In this document: positions 6,397-13,726 of the stretch, piece after piece | Position numbering within the stretch: position 1 is the stretch's first letter | How the letters are laid out: each line of letters begins with the position of its first letter | Assembly (NCBI GenBank): GCA_018260755.1 | Contig: JAGTWP010000010.1 | Coordinates: forward strand, 16,136-30,217 | Length of the DNA stretch: 14,082 nucleotides | Source: Candidatus Altarchaeum sp. | GTDB lineage: Archaea > Altiarchaeota > Altiarchaeia > Altiarchaeales > Altiarchaeaceae | Reading direction: 5' to 3' | Notes under the pieces: model-generated | Seen by the model: only the letters and a program-made list of their open reading frames with translations | Told to the model about the DNA's origin: nothing | The model's database searches: none | Position numbers and translations under genes: made by a program

Positions 6397-7743
6397 TTAT
6401 AAAAATTCATCAAGTCCTTTCTGCCTTTCTTTACCTTTGTTTTTCTCTTTCTTTTTACCTTTATTGTTTTTTTCTTTATCTTTTTCTTTCTCTTTACCTT
6501 TTTCTTTACATCCCTGAGCTTTATTGCCACCTTCACTACCTTCAATTAAAATTTCTCCATAGACGCCATCATATCCCGGCTTAATAATGTGTTTATTATT
6601 TCGCAATGCTCCAATAATATTTGCTATATTTTCATCAATATTTTTAATTTCATCAATTTCCGCATTAAGCAAAACATTCATTTCGTTATTAAATTTTCCG
6701 AGCAAAATTTTCTCCTTGTCTTTAACCTTAAATTTCCCGCAAATTTCCCACAAAGGAATTATGTTCTTAAAGGGAATCGCATCCTTTGGAATAAAACCGC
6801 TTTTCCTGTCCGCAAGTTCCTCAACCCTTTGTTCAACACCGATCGTTAATGGATTGTTGCAGACAGGACAGATGTTGTGCAAATTTATTGCTTCTTTCGG
6901 TGGGCACGAAAAATTACAATTTCTGTGTCCGGTATAATGATATTTGCCGAATTCCGGCGGAACTTCAATGGTAAACAAAAATTTCTCCTTATCTTTAAAT
7001 TTTATGGTATTAATAATGTCTTGATAGTTTACCTTTTCCTCATCAAAATTAAAAGCGTTGCATTCTCTTCCGAGATTGTGCAAACTATGTGAATCGGAAT
7101 TTGAAATTAAAGCATATTTGTCAAGCTCACTTATTCGCCAGTTCATCAAAGGGTCCGAGGATAACCCAGTCTCAACCGCATAAATTTCTTTACTTTTATC
7201 TTCAAAACATTCTTCAATACTGTCAAAGCCGGATTTTGAACCGAGAATACCGAACCATGGAGTCCAGAGATGCGCAGGCACGATAAAATTTTCCTTTGAA
7301 ATTTCTAAAAATTTCTCCGTAAAATCAATGGCATTCATTCCAAATATCGGTCTGCCATCTGCCTTTAAATTTCCAACCTCTGAAAACCAGTCATTAATTT
7401 GTTCAGCAATTTCAAAATTTTTCGCAAAAACCAGTAGATGAACCTTTCTTACTTTCTTAACCTTATTTATTTCTTTGCTGAATATCAGGCATATTTCTGT
7501 TGTAAGAATAAATTTTGTCCCGCTTTTTTCTTCAATGAAAATTCCTTCGTTAAATTTCGTTAAATTTTTCTTCAACTCAGCAAAATACATCGGATGGGTA
7601 AAATCACCGGTGCCGAGTAAATTTATACCTTTTTCTTTTGCTGCTTTTCCCAAATCAATAACATTCATCATCGGACTTGTTGCCCTGCTGTATTTGCTGT
7701 GTAAATGAAAGTCTGCAAGAATCATATTTGTAAATTTATTCAT
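6397..7743 (-). CDS. endoQ: Endonuclease Q (PHP-domain DNA repair endonuclease)
   Basis: EndoQ nicks DNA 5' of deaminated bases and abasic sites in archaea (family knowledge). The PHP metal-site motifs are present: ADFHLHSKYSRATSP (D11, H13, H15), NLLGTGDFTHP (41-51), TTEI (E83), VHLLVFAKN (H102), PAHLWTPWFGILG (H158) and SNSDSHS (D217, H219). The family's zinc-ligand region follows as GHRNCNFSC (C276, C280) and CPVCNNPLTIGVEQRVEELADR (C292, C295). After about residue 404 comes a low-complexity Lys/Glu/Gly tail (411-440). The last eight residues, QKGLDEFL, are a good PIP-box (Q-x2-L-x2-F-L), consistent with the reported PCNA interaction of EndoQ. Start ATG 7743; Met7 (MILADFHLHS) is an alternative and gives the more usual N-terminus. 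Confidence 0.93.
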   Translation of the reverse strand: MNKFTNMILADFHLHSKYSRATSPMMNVIDLGKAAKEKGINLLGTGDFTHPMYFAELKKNLTKFNEGIFIEEKSGTKFILTTEICLIFSKEINKVKKVRKVHLLVFAKNFEIAEQINDWFSEVGNLKADGRPIFGMNAIDFTEKFLEISKENFIVPAHLWTPWFGILGSKSGFDSIEECFEDKSKEIYAVETGLSSDPLMNWRISELDKYALISNSDSHSLHNLGRECNAFNFDEEKVNYQDIINTIKFKDKEKFLFTIEVPPEFGKYHYTGHRNCNFSCPPKEAINLHNICPVCNNPLTIGVEQRVEELADRKSGFIPKDAIPFKNIIPLWEICGKFKVKDKEKILLGKFNNEMNVLLNAEIDEIKNIDENIANIIGALRNNKHIIKPGYDGVYGEILIEGSEGGNKAQGCKEKGKEKEKDKEKNNKGKKKEKNKGKERQKGLDEFL

Positions 7744-7895
7744 TAAATTACGAAATCAGCAAAATTTAAAGTTTAAATATTTATATTTCCAATCCTAATT
7801 ATTTAAAGTTGGTTAATTAAACCAAAAAATAACACAAATAATTTAATAAAAGGATAATTAATATCTAAAAATTTAAAAAATTTAAAAAATTTAAA
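7744..7895. promoter_or_regulatory. Divergent intergenic region between endoQ and the beta-helix gene
   Basis: For endoQ a TATA-like stretch, TTTAAATATTTATATT, lies at 7772-7787, about 28-43 nt upstream of its start. An inverted repeat TTGGTT-AATTA-AACCAA (7809-7825) lies in the middle and could be an operator shared by both genes. Immediately before the plus-strand ATG, AAAAATTT-type units repeat three times (7865-7895). None of these roles is proven; the assignments rest on position and symmetry. Confidence 0.35.
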
Positions 7896-9674
7896 ATGGC
7901 AAAATTTAAAAAAGCAAAAACAAGTATAAAATTTAAAACAGGGACAATTAAAACGGCAGGGACAATTAAAACGGCAATAATTGGAATTTTGTTTGTTTTG
8001 TTCGCATCTTATGTAAATGCGGACTGCGGATGTATTGGTGTAAATACAAATACAATCTATAAATGCGGGGATTATGTTAATGAAAGTTGCGTTTTAAATT
8101 GCAGTTTAACGTGCTCGGGAAATGGTTTAAAGGTAAATGCACATAACATTATATTAGATGGAAACGGATATAATTTAACAGGGTTGGAAATTAACTATTT
8201 AGGAAATAGTTATACAGTAGGAATTATCACAAATAATAAAGAAAATATCACCATAAAAAATTTTGAAATAAGAAATTTTAGCAACGGAATTATTCCTGTT
8301 CCTTTATCAATGGGAGGAAGTATGAAAAATTATACCATAATGAACAACAGAGTTCATCACATGTCAAGTTGCGGAATTTCTCTTTATGGAGCATCAGATA
8401 GTAAAATAATAAATAATACCTGTTATTCAATAAAACTTGACGGAATAGATTCAGCTCCGGGAAATAACAATGTAATAGAAAATAATACTTGTTACAACAA
8501 TAAAGGAGGAATTGGATTCTATGGGAGCACAACACAAAATAACACAATAAAAAACAACAACCTTTACAATAATAAATGGGGAATAATTCTTGGATGGGCT
8601 GGACCTAATCACAATAAAATTTTAAATAACACAATTTATAACAACACTTATTTTGGAATATATCTTTATTATGGTTCAAGCTTTAATGAAATTTATAATA
8701 ATACTATAAAGAACAATAAAAACGGAATTTTCTTAACAAAATGCCACCCCATAAAAAATGTTTGCTATCCGCAAAATGTAACAAATAATACAATCGCTTA
8801 TAACAAAATTTTAGGAAATTCCGAATACGGAATTTATATAAATTCATCTACGAACAATACAATCATTTCAAATAAAATTTGTAATAAAAATAGTATAGAT
8901 ATTGCAATATTTAACGGCACAATTAACGCAACTGAAAATTCAGGAGATAATAATTCCTGCACCTCCGGACTAAATTATAAAGATATTTCTGCGGGTTCTA
9001 ACTATACCTGCACCAACATTTGTAATTGTTCATCAAATTCAGAATGTTTAAGCAACAAATGTGTTGATGAAGGTGTCAATAAAGTTTGTAAATCAACGAC
9101 AAAAAATATATCTGTTGGATTAGTAATCAAATACCCGGACAATTTAACAATCACAAAATGTGTAAAAGTTCCTGAGTATGCAAACGGGAAAGAAATTTTA
9201 CAAGCATCGGGAATAGAAATCGATGGTTCTGATTATGAGGACTGGGGTTTTTTCTTGGATTGTATTAATAATACCTGTTCGCCATATGATTGGAGTTGGT
9301 ACTGGTCCTTCAATATGCACAAAATTGATGAAAACTATTGGACATATATGCCTGTTGGATTAGGCCCAGGGGGAACAAACAACGATTTCTGCTGGAAGAG
9401 AAATTATAATAGCGGCAATGGACATTATTGTGCTAATGACGGAGATGTTATTTTATTAAATGCAACAATTGGAGAGAGTGTAAAAAATTATCCTTGGTGT
9501 ACAGAAGATGACTTTAATAACGATGGGTTTGTTGACATATTTGATGCTGTAACAGGATTAGAATCTTTATCTGAAAGAAATTATTCTGAATATTCAGATG
9601 AATGCATCAGAAAAGAGCATATAGATTTATCTGAAATTTTAAAATTGATGGGAAAGATTGTGATTGAATTTTAA
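7896..9674 (+). CDS. Secreted beta-helix protein with transcobalamin-like (DUF4430) and dockerin-like C-terminus
   Basis: The 592-aa protein appears to be a surface protein. A long basic N-region (1-27) precedes a hydrophobic core (IIGILFVLFASYV) and a probable signal cleavage at VNA|DCG (after 42). Residues 45-355 form a NosD-like right-handed parallel beta-helix, with a CASH-type opening (NGLKVNAHNIILDGNGYNLTG) and many NNTIYNN...GIYLY turns. A Cys-rich linker (about 375-398, SECLSNKCV) follows. Residues 403-528 resemble the transcobalamin C-terminal-like DUF4430 fold: DYEDWGFFLDCI, WYWSFNMHKID and DGDVILLNAT. The tail begins with DFNNDGFVDIFDA (539-551), a calcium-loop pattern of dockerin type, and a degenerate second helix. 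The DUF4430 call fits the cobalamin genes downstream. Binding of B12 is inferred, and the helix could instead bind polysaccharide. Confidence 0.75.
   Translation: MAKFKKAKTSIKFKTGTIKTAGTIKTAIIGILFVLFASYVNADCGCIGVNTNTIYKCGDYVNESCVLNCSLTCSGNGLKVNAHNIILDGNGYNLTGLEINYLGNSYTVGIITNNKENITIKNFEIRNFSNGIIPVPLSMGGSMKNYTIMNNRVHHMSSCGISLYGASDSKIINNTCYSIKLDGIDSAPGNNNVIENNTCYNNKGGIGFYGSTTQNNTIKNNNLYNNKWGIILGWAGPNHNKILNNTIYNNTYFGIYLYYGSSFNEIYNNTIKNNKNGIFLTKCHPIKNVCYPQNVTNNTIAYNKILGNSEYGIYINSSTNNTIISNKICNKNSIDIAIFNGTINATENSGDNNSCTSGLNYKDISAGSNYTCTNICNCSSNSECLSNKCVDEGVNKVCKSTTKNISVGLVIKYPDNLTITKCVKVPEYANGKEILQASGIEIDGSDYEDWGFFLDCINNTCSPYDWSWYWSFNMHKIDENYWTYMPVGLGPGGTNNDFCWKRNYNSGNGHYCANDGDVILLNATIGESVKNYPWCTEDDFNNDGFVDIFDAVTGLESLSERNYSEYSDECIRKEHIDLSEILKLMGKIVIEF
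7941..7976 (+). repeat. 18-bp in-frame tandem duplication in the signal-peptide N-region
   Basis: The unit GGGACAATTAAAACGGCA occurs twice exactly (7941-7958 and 7959-7976), giving GTIKTAGTIKTA before the hydrophobic core. It lengthens the basic n-region of the signal peptide by six residues without breaking the frame. Confidence 0.85.
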
Positions 9675-9730
9675 ATAAAAGGTATTTGTTTATTTGCTTA
9701 AAAAATTAAGTGTGAAAACTATGAAAAAAT

Positions 9731-10026
9731 CACCTCATTTCATTCGGAGATTTACAAAATGCTTTGCATTTTGTAAGATTGAAAATCTGAATATTTTCAG
9801 TATTACAAAATGTTCCAAACATTTTGTAAGATTGAAAATCTGAATATTTTCAGTATTACAAAATGTTCCAAACATTTTGTAAGATTGAAATCAAAAGATT
9901 TCAGTATTTCAAAACTTTGGGTTTTGAAAATCACCTCGCTGTTGCTCGGAGATTTACAAAATGCTTTGCATTTTGTAAGATTGAAAATCTTGTAGATTTT
10001 CAGTATTTCAAAATTTCATTTTGAAA
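9731..10026 (+). repeat. Chain of twelve hairpins with alternating 3-nt linkers GAT and GTA
   Basis: This fills most of the 479-bp gap after the beta-helix gene. Hairpins in order: CACCTC...GGAG (9731-9749), TTACAAAATGC/GCATTTTGTAA (9752-9776), TGAAAAT/ATTTTCA (9780-9799), TTACAAAATGTT/AACATTTTGTAA (9803-9829), the last two repeated exactly 53 bp later (9833-9852, 9856-9882), TGAAATC/GATTTCA (9886-9903), TTTCAAAAC/GTTTTGAAA (9907-9929), CACCTC...GGAG again (9932-9951), TTACAAAATGC type (9954-9978), TGAAAATC/GATTTTCA (9982-10002) and TTTCAAAAT/ATTTTGAAA (10006-10026). Linkers are GAT before each TGAAA stem and GTA after it. Stems differ in sequence but stay paired, as expected if structure is selected. 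It could be a structured RNA, a DNA recombination or termination element, or a dispersed repeat family. Confidence 0.85.
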
Positions 10027-10153
10027 ATAACTACAAAATCAAATATGACTATGTAAAAATCCAATTATCTAAACAAACATGATTGAAAAAATAAAATTAT
10101 CATAAATATAAAAATTTATAAAAATACAAAAATAAAAATTTATAAAATACAAA
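10027..10153 (+). promoter_or_regulatory. AT-rich leader and candidate promoter of the cobalamin operon
   Basis: Two tandem near-copies of AAAAATTTATAAAATACAAA (10110-10130 with one extra A, and 10134-10153) run directly into the GTG start at 10154. TTTATAAA inside the first copy is 32-39 nt upstream of the start, a plausible TATA box for a short-leader transcript. No cobalamin riboswitch-like conserved box was found here. Confidence 0.35.
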
Positions 10154-12190
10154 GTGAGAAAAATTTTACCTTTATTGTTTGGAATTTTCTTTGTATGTTT
10201 TTCTTTTCAGATTGTCTTTGGAGAAAATATAACCTGTCAAGAAGGAACATATTTAAAAAACAATTCGTGTGTCAATTATGAAAGAGTTATTTCATTAGCT
10301 CCATCAATAACCGAAATAATTTATGCAATAAACGGACAAGATAATCTTATAGGAGTTACAATCTTTTGTAATTACCCCGAAGATGCAAAAAGCAAAACAA
10401 AAATTGGCGGCTATGTTACGCCAAGTATTGAAAAAATAATTTCATTAAATCCGGATTTAGTTTTTGCTCATGATTTAACAGACCCTGATGATATTAAATT
10501 ATTACAGGACGCAAATATTACTACGATTATAATCAATATCTCTTCCAATATTGAAGGCATATACTATAATATGAGAACAATTGCTAAATATTTGGGAAAG
10601 GACTCTGAAGGTGAAAATTTAATAAACAATATGAAAGAAAGAATAGAAAAAATAAAGAAAGTAAAGAGTGAATTAATATTCTCATCTCCAAAAATGGCAC
10701 AGATTGTCGAGGCAGACCCTCTATGGGTGTCTGGAGGTAATACATTTATAGATAATATAATTACAACCGTCGGAGGGATAAATGTTTATTCTGATATTTA
10801 CAGATGGCAACCTGTTTCCGTTGAAACACTTATCACAAGAGACCCGGATATTATAATTGCTTCTTCTGGATATATGGGAGAGTATAATTATATATTAAAT
10901 AATCCTAATTTTAAAACTTTAAAGGCAGTAAAAAATAACGATGTCTATAATATAAATGAAGATATTATTTCAAGAGATGGTCCAAGAGTAATTGATGCTT
11001 TGGAGAGTGTTATGGGAATGATCATTTCATATCAATATAAACACATCCCGAAATATTGTATGGATGATTCCGATTGCACATCTGGAAAATGTGATTCTTC
11101 AATTCATATATGTTTTAAATTTAAATTAAATAATGAAAGTTGCGTATTTGATAAAGAATGTATATGCGAGAACTGCGAAAATGGTGTATGTAAGGAAAAA
11201 AATTCTGCAGGCAGTTTAGGAATAAGCAAAAGTTATGGAAGTGGCGGAAATTATGGAGGCGGAGGAGGAACATCGTCTGTCAGATATGTTGATAGTAGTG
11301 AAAATATACCTGTGAATGTAGAAGAAAATACATTTTCATCAGAAATTTTTAACATTTCAGAAATTTTTGGTCTGAAACAAACATTAAATTTGGGAGGAAA
11401 TTTTAAGGAGACAGAAATAACAATAAAAGTTAAAAACGAAACAAGGAAATTTAAATCAGATGAAAAAGGAGATATAACTTTAACAATTCCTGATTATGGA
11501 ATTGCAGAAATAACAATTTCAAAATCCGGATTTAAAAATTTCACAAAGACAATTAATGTTTATGCCGGAGCTTTAAACATAACAAAGATTTCGGGCGGGG
11601 AATACGGAAACGAATTTAAATTTAAAGTAACAACAAAGGATGGAATTCCTGTAAAAAATGCAGAAGTTGAAATTTACGGAGAAAAATTGAAGACAGATGC
11701 AAACGGGATTGTTAGAACAACAATTAAAACAATACGGGCAGGTTTAGAAGCATCTGTATTAGCAAATAACTATAAAAGTTCAAGCATTTCATTTGATGTC
11801 CAAGCAATAGGAAAGCTAACTATTAATGCCCCTGAAAAAGTAAAGCAAGGAGATACAATTACAATTACATTGATGGATGAAAACAAAAAGCCAGTGCCGA
11901 ATGCGAAGGTTACAATTAACGGTGTTGAACATACCGCAGATACTAATGGAAAGATTGAATATAATGTTACAACAACATCCCTTATACTTAAGGCAGAAAT
12001 GGAAGGATATATATCATCAGAGCAAATTTCAGTTGTGGTTGAAAAAGAGACTGCGATTGAAAATAAAACAACACATAATGAAACAAAAAAAGATACATCA
12101 AATGATAATTTGTTTTCACTTCAAAATTTAATTATTGCTGTAATTTTAATTATTGCCTTAATAATTTTCTTAAAATGGAGGAAAAAGTAG
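10154..12190 (+). CDS. BtuF-like cobalamin-binding protein with Ig-like stalk and C-terminal membrane anchor
   Basis: The 678-aa exported protein begins with a signal peptide (1-23, MRKILPLLFGIFFVCFSFQIVFG). Residues 42-295 are a periplasmic-binding domain of the BtuF/FhuD class: RVISLAPSITEIIYAI, SIEKIISLNPDLVFAH, ADPLWVSGGNTFIDNI with VGGINVYSD, and VETLITRDPDIIIAS. A Cys-rich segment (302-346, DSDCTSGKC and ECICENCENGVC) and a Gly/Ser linker (353-374) follow. Two or three Ig-like carboxypeptidase-regulatory-type domains span about 395-630 (PVKNAEVEIYGEKLKTDANG, PVPNAKVTINGVEHTADTNG). A C-terminal TM helix (658-674) is followed by KWRKK. It probably captures corrinoid at the cell surface for an importer; BtuC/BtuD are not in the window. 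Iron-siderophore binding is the main alternative, but the adjacent cobA favours cobalamin. Start GTG, set by the signal peptide. It overlaps the next gene by 16 nt. Confidence 0.85.
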   Translation: MRKILPLLFGIFFVCFSFQIVFGENITCQEGTYLKNNSCVNYERVISLAPSITEIIYAINGQDNLIGVTIFCNYPEDAKSKTKIGGYVTPSIEKIISLNPDLVFAHDLTDPDDIKLLQDANITTIIINISSNIEGIYYNMRTIAKYLGKDSEGENLINNMKERIEKIKKVKSELIFSSPKMAQIVEADPLWVSGGNTFIDNIITTVGGINVYSDIYRWQPVSVETLITRDPDIIIASSGYMGEYNYILNNPNFKTLKAVKNNDVYNINEDIISRDGPRVIDALESVMGMIISYQYKHIPKYCMDDSDCTSGKCDSSIHICFKFKLNNESCVFDKECICENCENGVCKEKNSAGSLGISKSYGSGGNYGGGGGTSSVRYVDSSENIPVNVEENTFSSEIFNISEIFGLKQTLNLGGNFKETEITIKVKNETRKFKSDEKGDITLTIPDYGIAEITISKSGFKNFTKTINVYAGALNITKISGGEYGNEFKFKVTTKDGIPVKNAEVEIYGEKLKTDANGIVRTTIKTIRAGLEASVLANNYKSSSISFDVQAIGKLTINAPEKVKQGDTITITLMDENKKPVPNAKVTINGVEHTADTNGKIEYNVTTTSLILKAEMEGYISSEQISVVVEKETAIENKTTHNETKKDTSNDNLFSLQNLIIAVILIIALIIFLKWRKK

Positions 12191-12426
12191 ATGACGAGGA
12201 AGATGAAGAAGACGCAAATAAGTTTAAGACAATAGTAGCAAAACAGGTTGTTCAGGTATTACGGATTTCCCATAAAGATATTGCCAAGTTTGTTTCAAAA
12301 GTGAATGAAGGCAAAAATTTTACACAGGAAGATCTTGACAAAGCACAGAGCGATACGGTTGCTGCTTTTTACCTGTCAACACTCCTTTCAGACGAATCAA
12401 ATTTAAAAAATAAAAAGGCAAAATAG
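12175..12426 (+). CDS. Small acidic-N-terminus protein of unknown function (83 aa)
   Basis: Not recognised. The protein has a very acidic start (EEKVDDEEDEED), a predicted helical core (KFKTIVAKQVVQVLRISHKDIAKFVSKV), a second helical part (FTQEDLDKAQSDTVAAFYLSTLL) and a Lys-rich end. There is no signal peptide or TM segment, so it is probably cytoplasmic. Its start lies inside the last codons of the BtuF-like gene (16-nt overlap) and its stop shares one base with the GTG of the radical SAM gene (TAGTG), which suggests translational coupling. Its position suggests a partner or accessory of the radical SAM protein or of CobA, but nothing in the sequence names a function. No other in-frame ATG is available as an alternative start. 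Confidence 0.7.
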   Translation: MEEKVDDEEDEEDANKFKTIVAKQVVQVLRISHKDIAKFVSKVNEGKNFTQEDLDKAQSDTVAAFYLSTLLSDESNLKNKKAK

Positions 12427-13154
12427 TGGGTGTTTATCATATAACTTGGACAGAGGGATTAAAAGAAATTTGTTTGTTTATGAATTCTGACGGAAAATGT
12501 AATTTCTCCTGTCACGGATGCGTTATAGAAATTTATCCGTTGGATATTCACCTGATGTTGGCAGAGAAATCAGATGCGCGCAAAAAAAGGAAAATTTTAT
12601 CGGAAAAAGAGGTATTGTCTTACCTTTCTCCTTTATCTTATGAAAAAGTGATATTTCTGGGAAAAGAGCCAAGCATTGATAATACCCTTGTTCCTCTTGC
12701 AAAAAGTTTAAAGGAAAATTTTTCCACATATAATATTATGCTCACAAATGGATATAAATTTGTAGTGCAAAATATTGATGAAGTTTGTATAAGTCTAAAG
12801 GCGATAACAAAGGAAAAATTTAAAAATTGGACAGGTGTTGATGATACAGAAACAGTTTTGGAAAATTTTAAAAAATATGTAAAAACAGGGATTAAAGTAA
12901 GGGCAGAGAGTGTTTTTATTCCGAATTTTATAGATGATGACGAAATTGAAAAGATTGCAAAATTTATTGCAAGTGTTGATAAAAATATTCCTTATAGAAT
13001 TGATGGTTATATTCCCGAACGAAATGATATATTTAGGGCACCGACAAAGGAAGAAATAGATGAAATTGAAAATATTGCCAAAAAATATTTAAATAATGTA
13101 ACAACACTTCATAAAGAGATAAAACTAAAATACGAAGTAAAAGAAATGTATTAA
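12426..13154 (+). CDS. Radical SAM protein, substrate unknown
   Basis: The 242-aa protein has the radical SAM cluster motif CNFSCHGC (C25-x3-C29-x2-C32), preceded by GLKEICLFMNSDGK. This arrangement is typical of small activase-like radical SAM enzymes. VIFLGKEPS (about 78-86) matches the position of the GGEP motif that binds the SAM amino group, with Lys in place of the second Gly. VCISLKA and later KVRAESVFIPNFIDDDEI follow the barrel pattern. No auxiliary cluster domain is seen and the length is just enough for a partial barrel. The start is GTG overlapping the upstream stop by one base. It lies between the BtuF-like gene and cobA, so a role in corrinoid processing or in modifying a nearby partner is inferred. 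The reaction cannot be read from the sequence. Confidence 0.8.
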   Translation: MGVYHITWTEGLKEICLFMNSDGKCNFSCHGCVIEIYPLDIHLMLAEKSDARKKRKILSEKEVLSYLSPLSYEKVIFLGKEPSIDNTLVPLAKSLKENFSTYNIMLTNGYKFVVQNIDEVCISLKAITKEKFKNWTGVDDTETVLENFKKYVKTGIKVRAESVFIPNFIDDDEIEKIAKFIASVDKNIPYRIDGYIPERNDIFRAPTKEEIDEIENIAKKYLNNVTTLHKEIKLKYEVKEMY

Positions 13155-13165
13155 AATTAATTTAA

Positions 13166-13726
13166 ATGGAAAACGGCTTGACACATATTTATACGGGAGA
13201 CGGAAAAGGAAAAACAACAGCAGCAATAGGATTAGCAGTAAGAGCAAAAGCTCGTAACTTAAATGTTTGCTGGATTTCCTTTCATAAAGCTCTTGAAAAA
13301 CCACTCTACTCCGAAGGAGAATATAAAATTTTAAAAGAAATAGGAATTGAATTGTACAATTTTGTAAAGTATTGTGAGTTTAAAAATCCTTATAAAAGCG
13401 AGGAAGAATTGTTTGAACATGAAAGAAAGGACTGCCTAAATGCAATAAAATTTATCAAGGAAAAAATTTATACTCACAGTGAAAATTATGACATCTTAAT
13501 TTTGGATGAAATTTTGATTTCTTTGAGAGAAGGATACTTAAACGTTCATGAAATTCTTGATTTGGTCAATTCAAAACCGAAAACACTGGAATTAATTATC
13601 ACAGGAAGGTGTTCTGATGAAAAATTAAAAGAAATTATTGAAGTTGTAGATTATGTCAGTAAAATTGAAAAAATAAAACATCCTTTTGATAAGGGTATTG
13701 AAAGAAGGAAAGGAATAGAATATTAA
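13166..13726 (+). CDS. cobA: Cob(I)alamin adenosyltransferase (CobA/BtuR)
   Basis: The enzyme transfers adenosyl from ATP to the reduced cobalt of corrinoids, giving adenosylated corrinoid in the cytoplasm. The 186-aa protein matches the family in length and motifs: P-loop GDGKGKTT (11-18) with AAIGLAVRAKARNLNV, Walker B-like LILDEI (111-116), the segment SLREGYLNVHEILDLVNSKP, the ITGRCSDE motif (145-152) and the conserved end IKHPFDKGIERRKGIEY. An 11-nt gap separates it from the radical SAM gene, so it is the last gene of the operon. A tandem repeat derived from its last codons follows directly. The ATG at 13166 places the P-loop at the usual distance from the N-terminus. Confidence 0.93.
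   Translation: MENGLTHIYTGDGKGKTTAAIGLAVRAKARNLNVCWISFHKALEKPLYSEGEYKILKEIGIELYNFVKYCEFKNPYKSEEELFEHERKDCLNAIKFIKEKIYTHSENYDILILDEILISLREGYLNVHEILDLVNSKPKTLELIITGRCSDEKLKEIIEVVDYVSKIEKIKHPFDKGIERRKGIEY

Noticed and set aside
6357-7708. Several plus-strand frames opposite endoQ
   Set aside because: They are rich in Phe/Leu/Ser, as expected for the complement of Lys/Glu-rich coding DNA, and EndoQ motifs on the minus strand are unambiguous.
9810-9995. 61-codon open frame across the hairpin array
   Set aside because: Its protein sequence only reflects the repeated palindromes (repeats of KCSKHFVRLK-type text), and the tandem 53-bp unit explains it better as non-coding structure.
9731-10026. tRNA or other known small RNA within the hairpin array
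   Set aside because: No cloverleaf, anticodon arm or T-loop consensus could be placed on the hairpins; the stems are AT-rich and serially repeated.
10027-10153. Cobalamin riboswitch before the BtuF-like gene
   Set aside because: No conserved B12-box-like segment was seen, the region is almost pure A/T with a duplicated 20-bp unit, and archaeal cobalamin riboswitches are rare.
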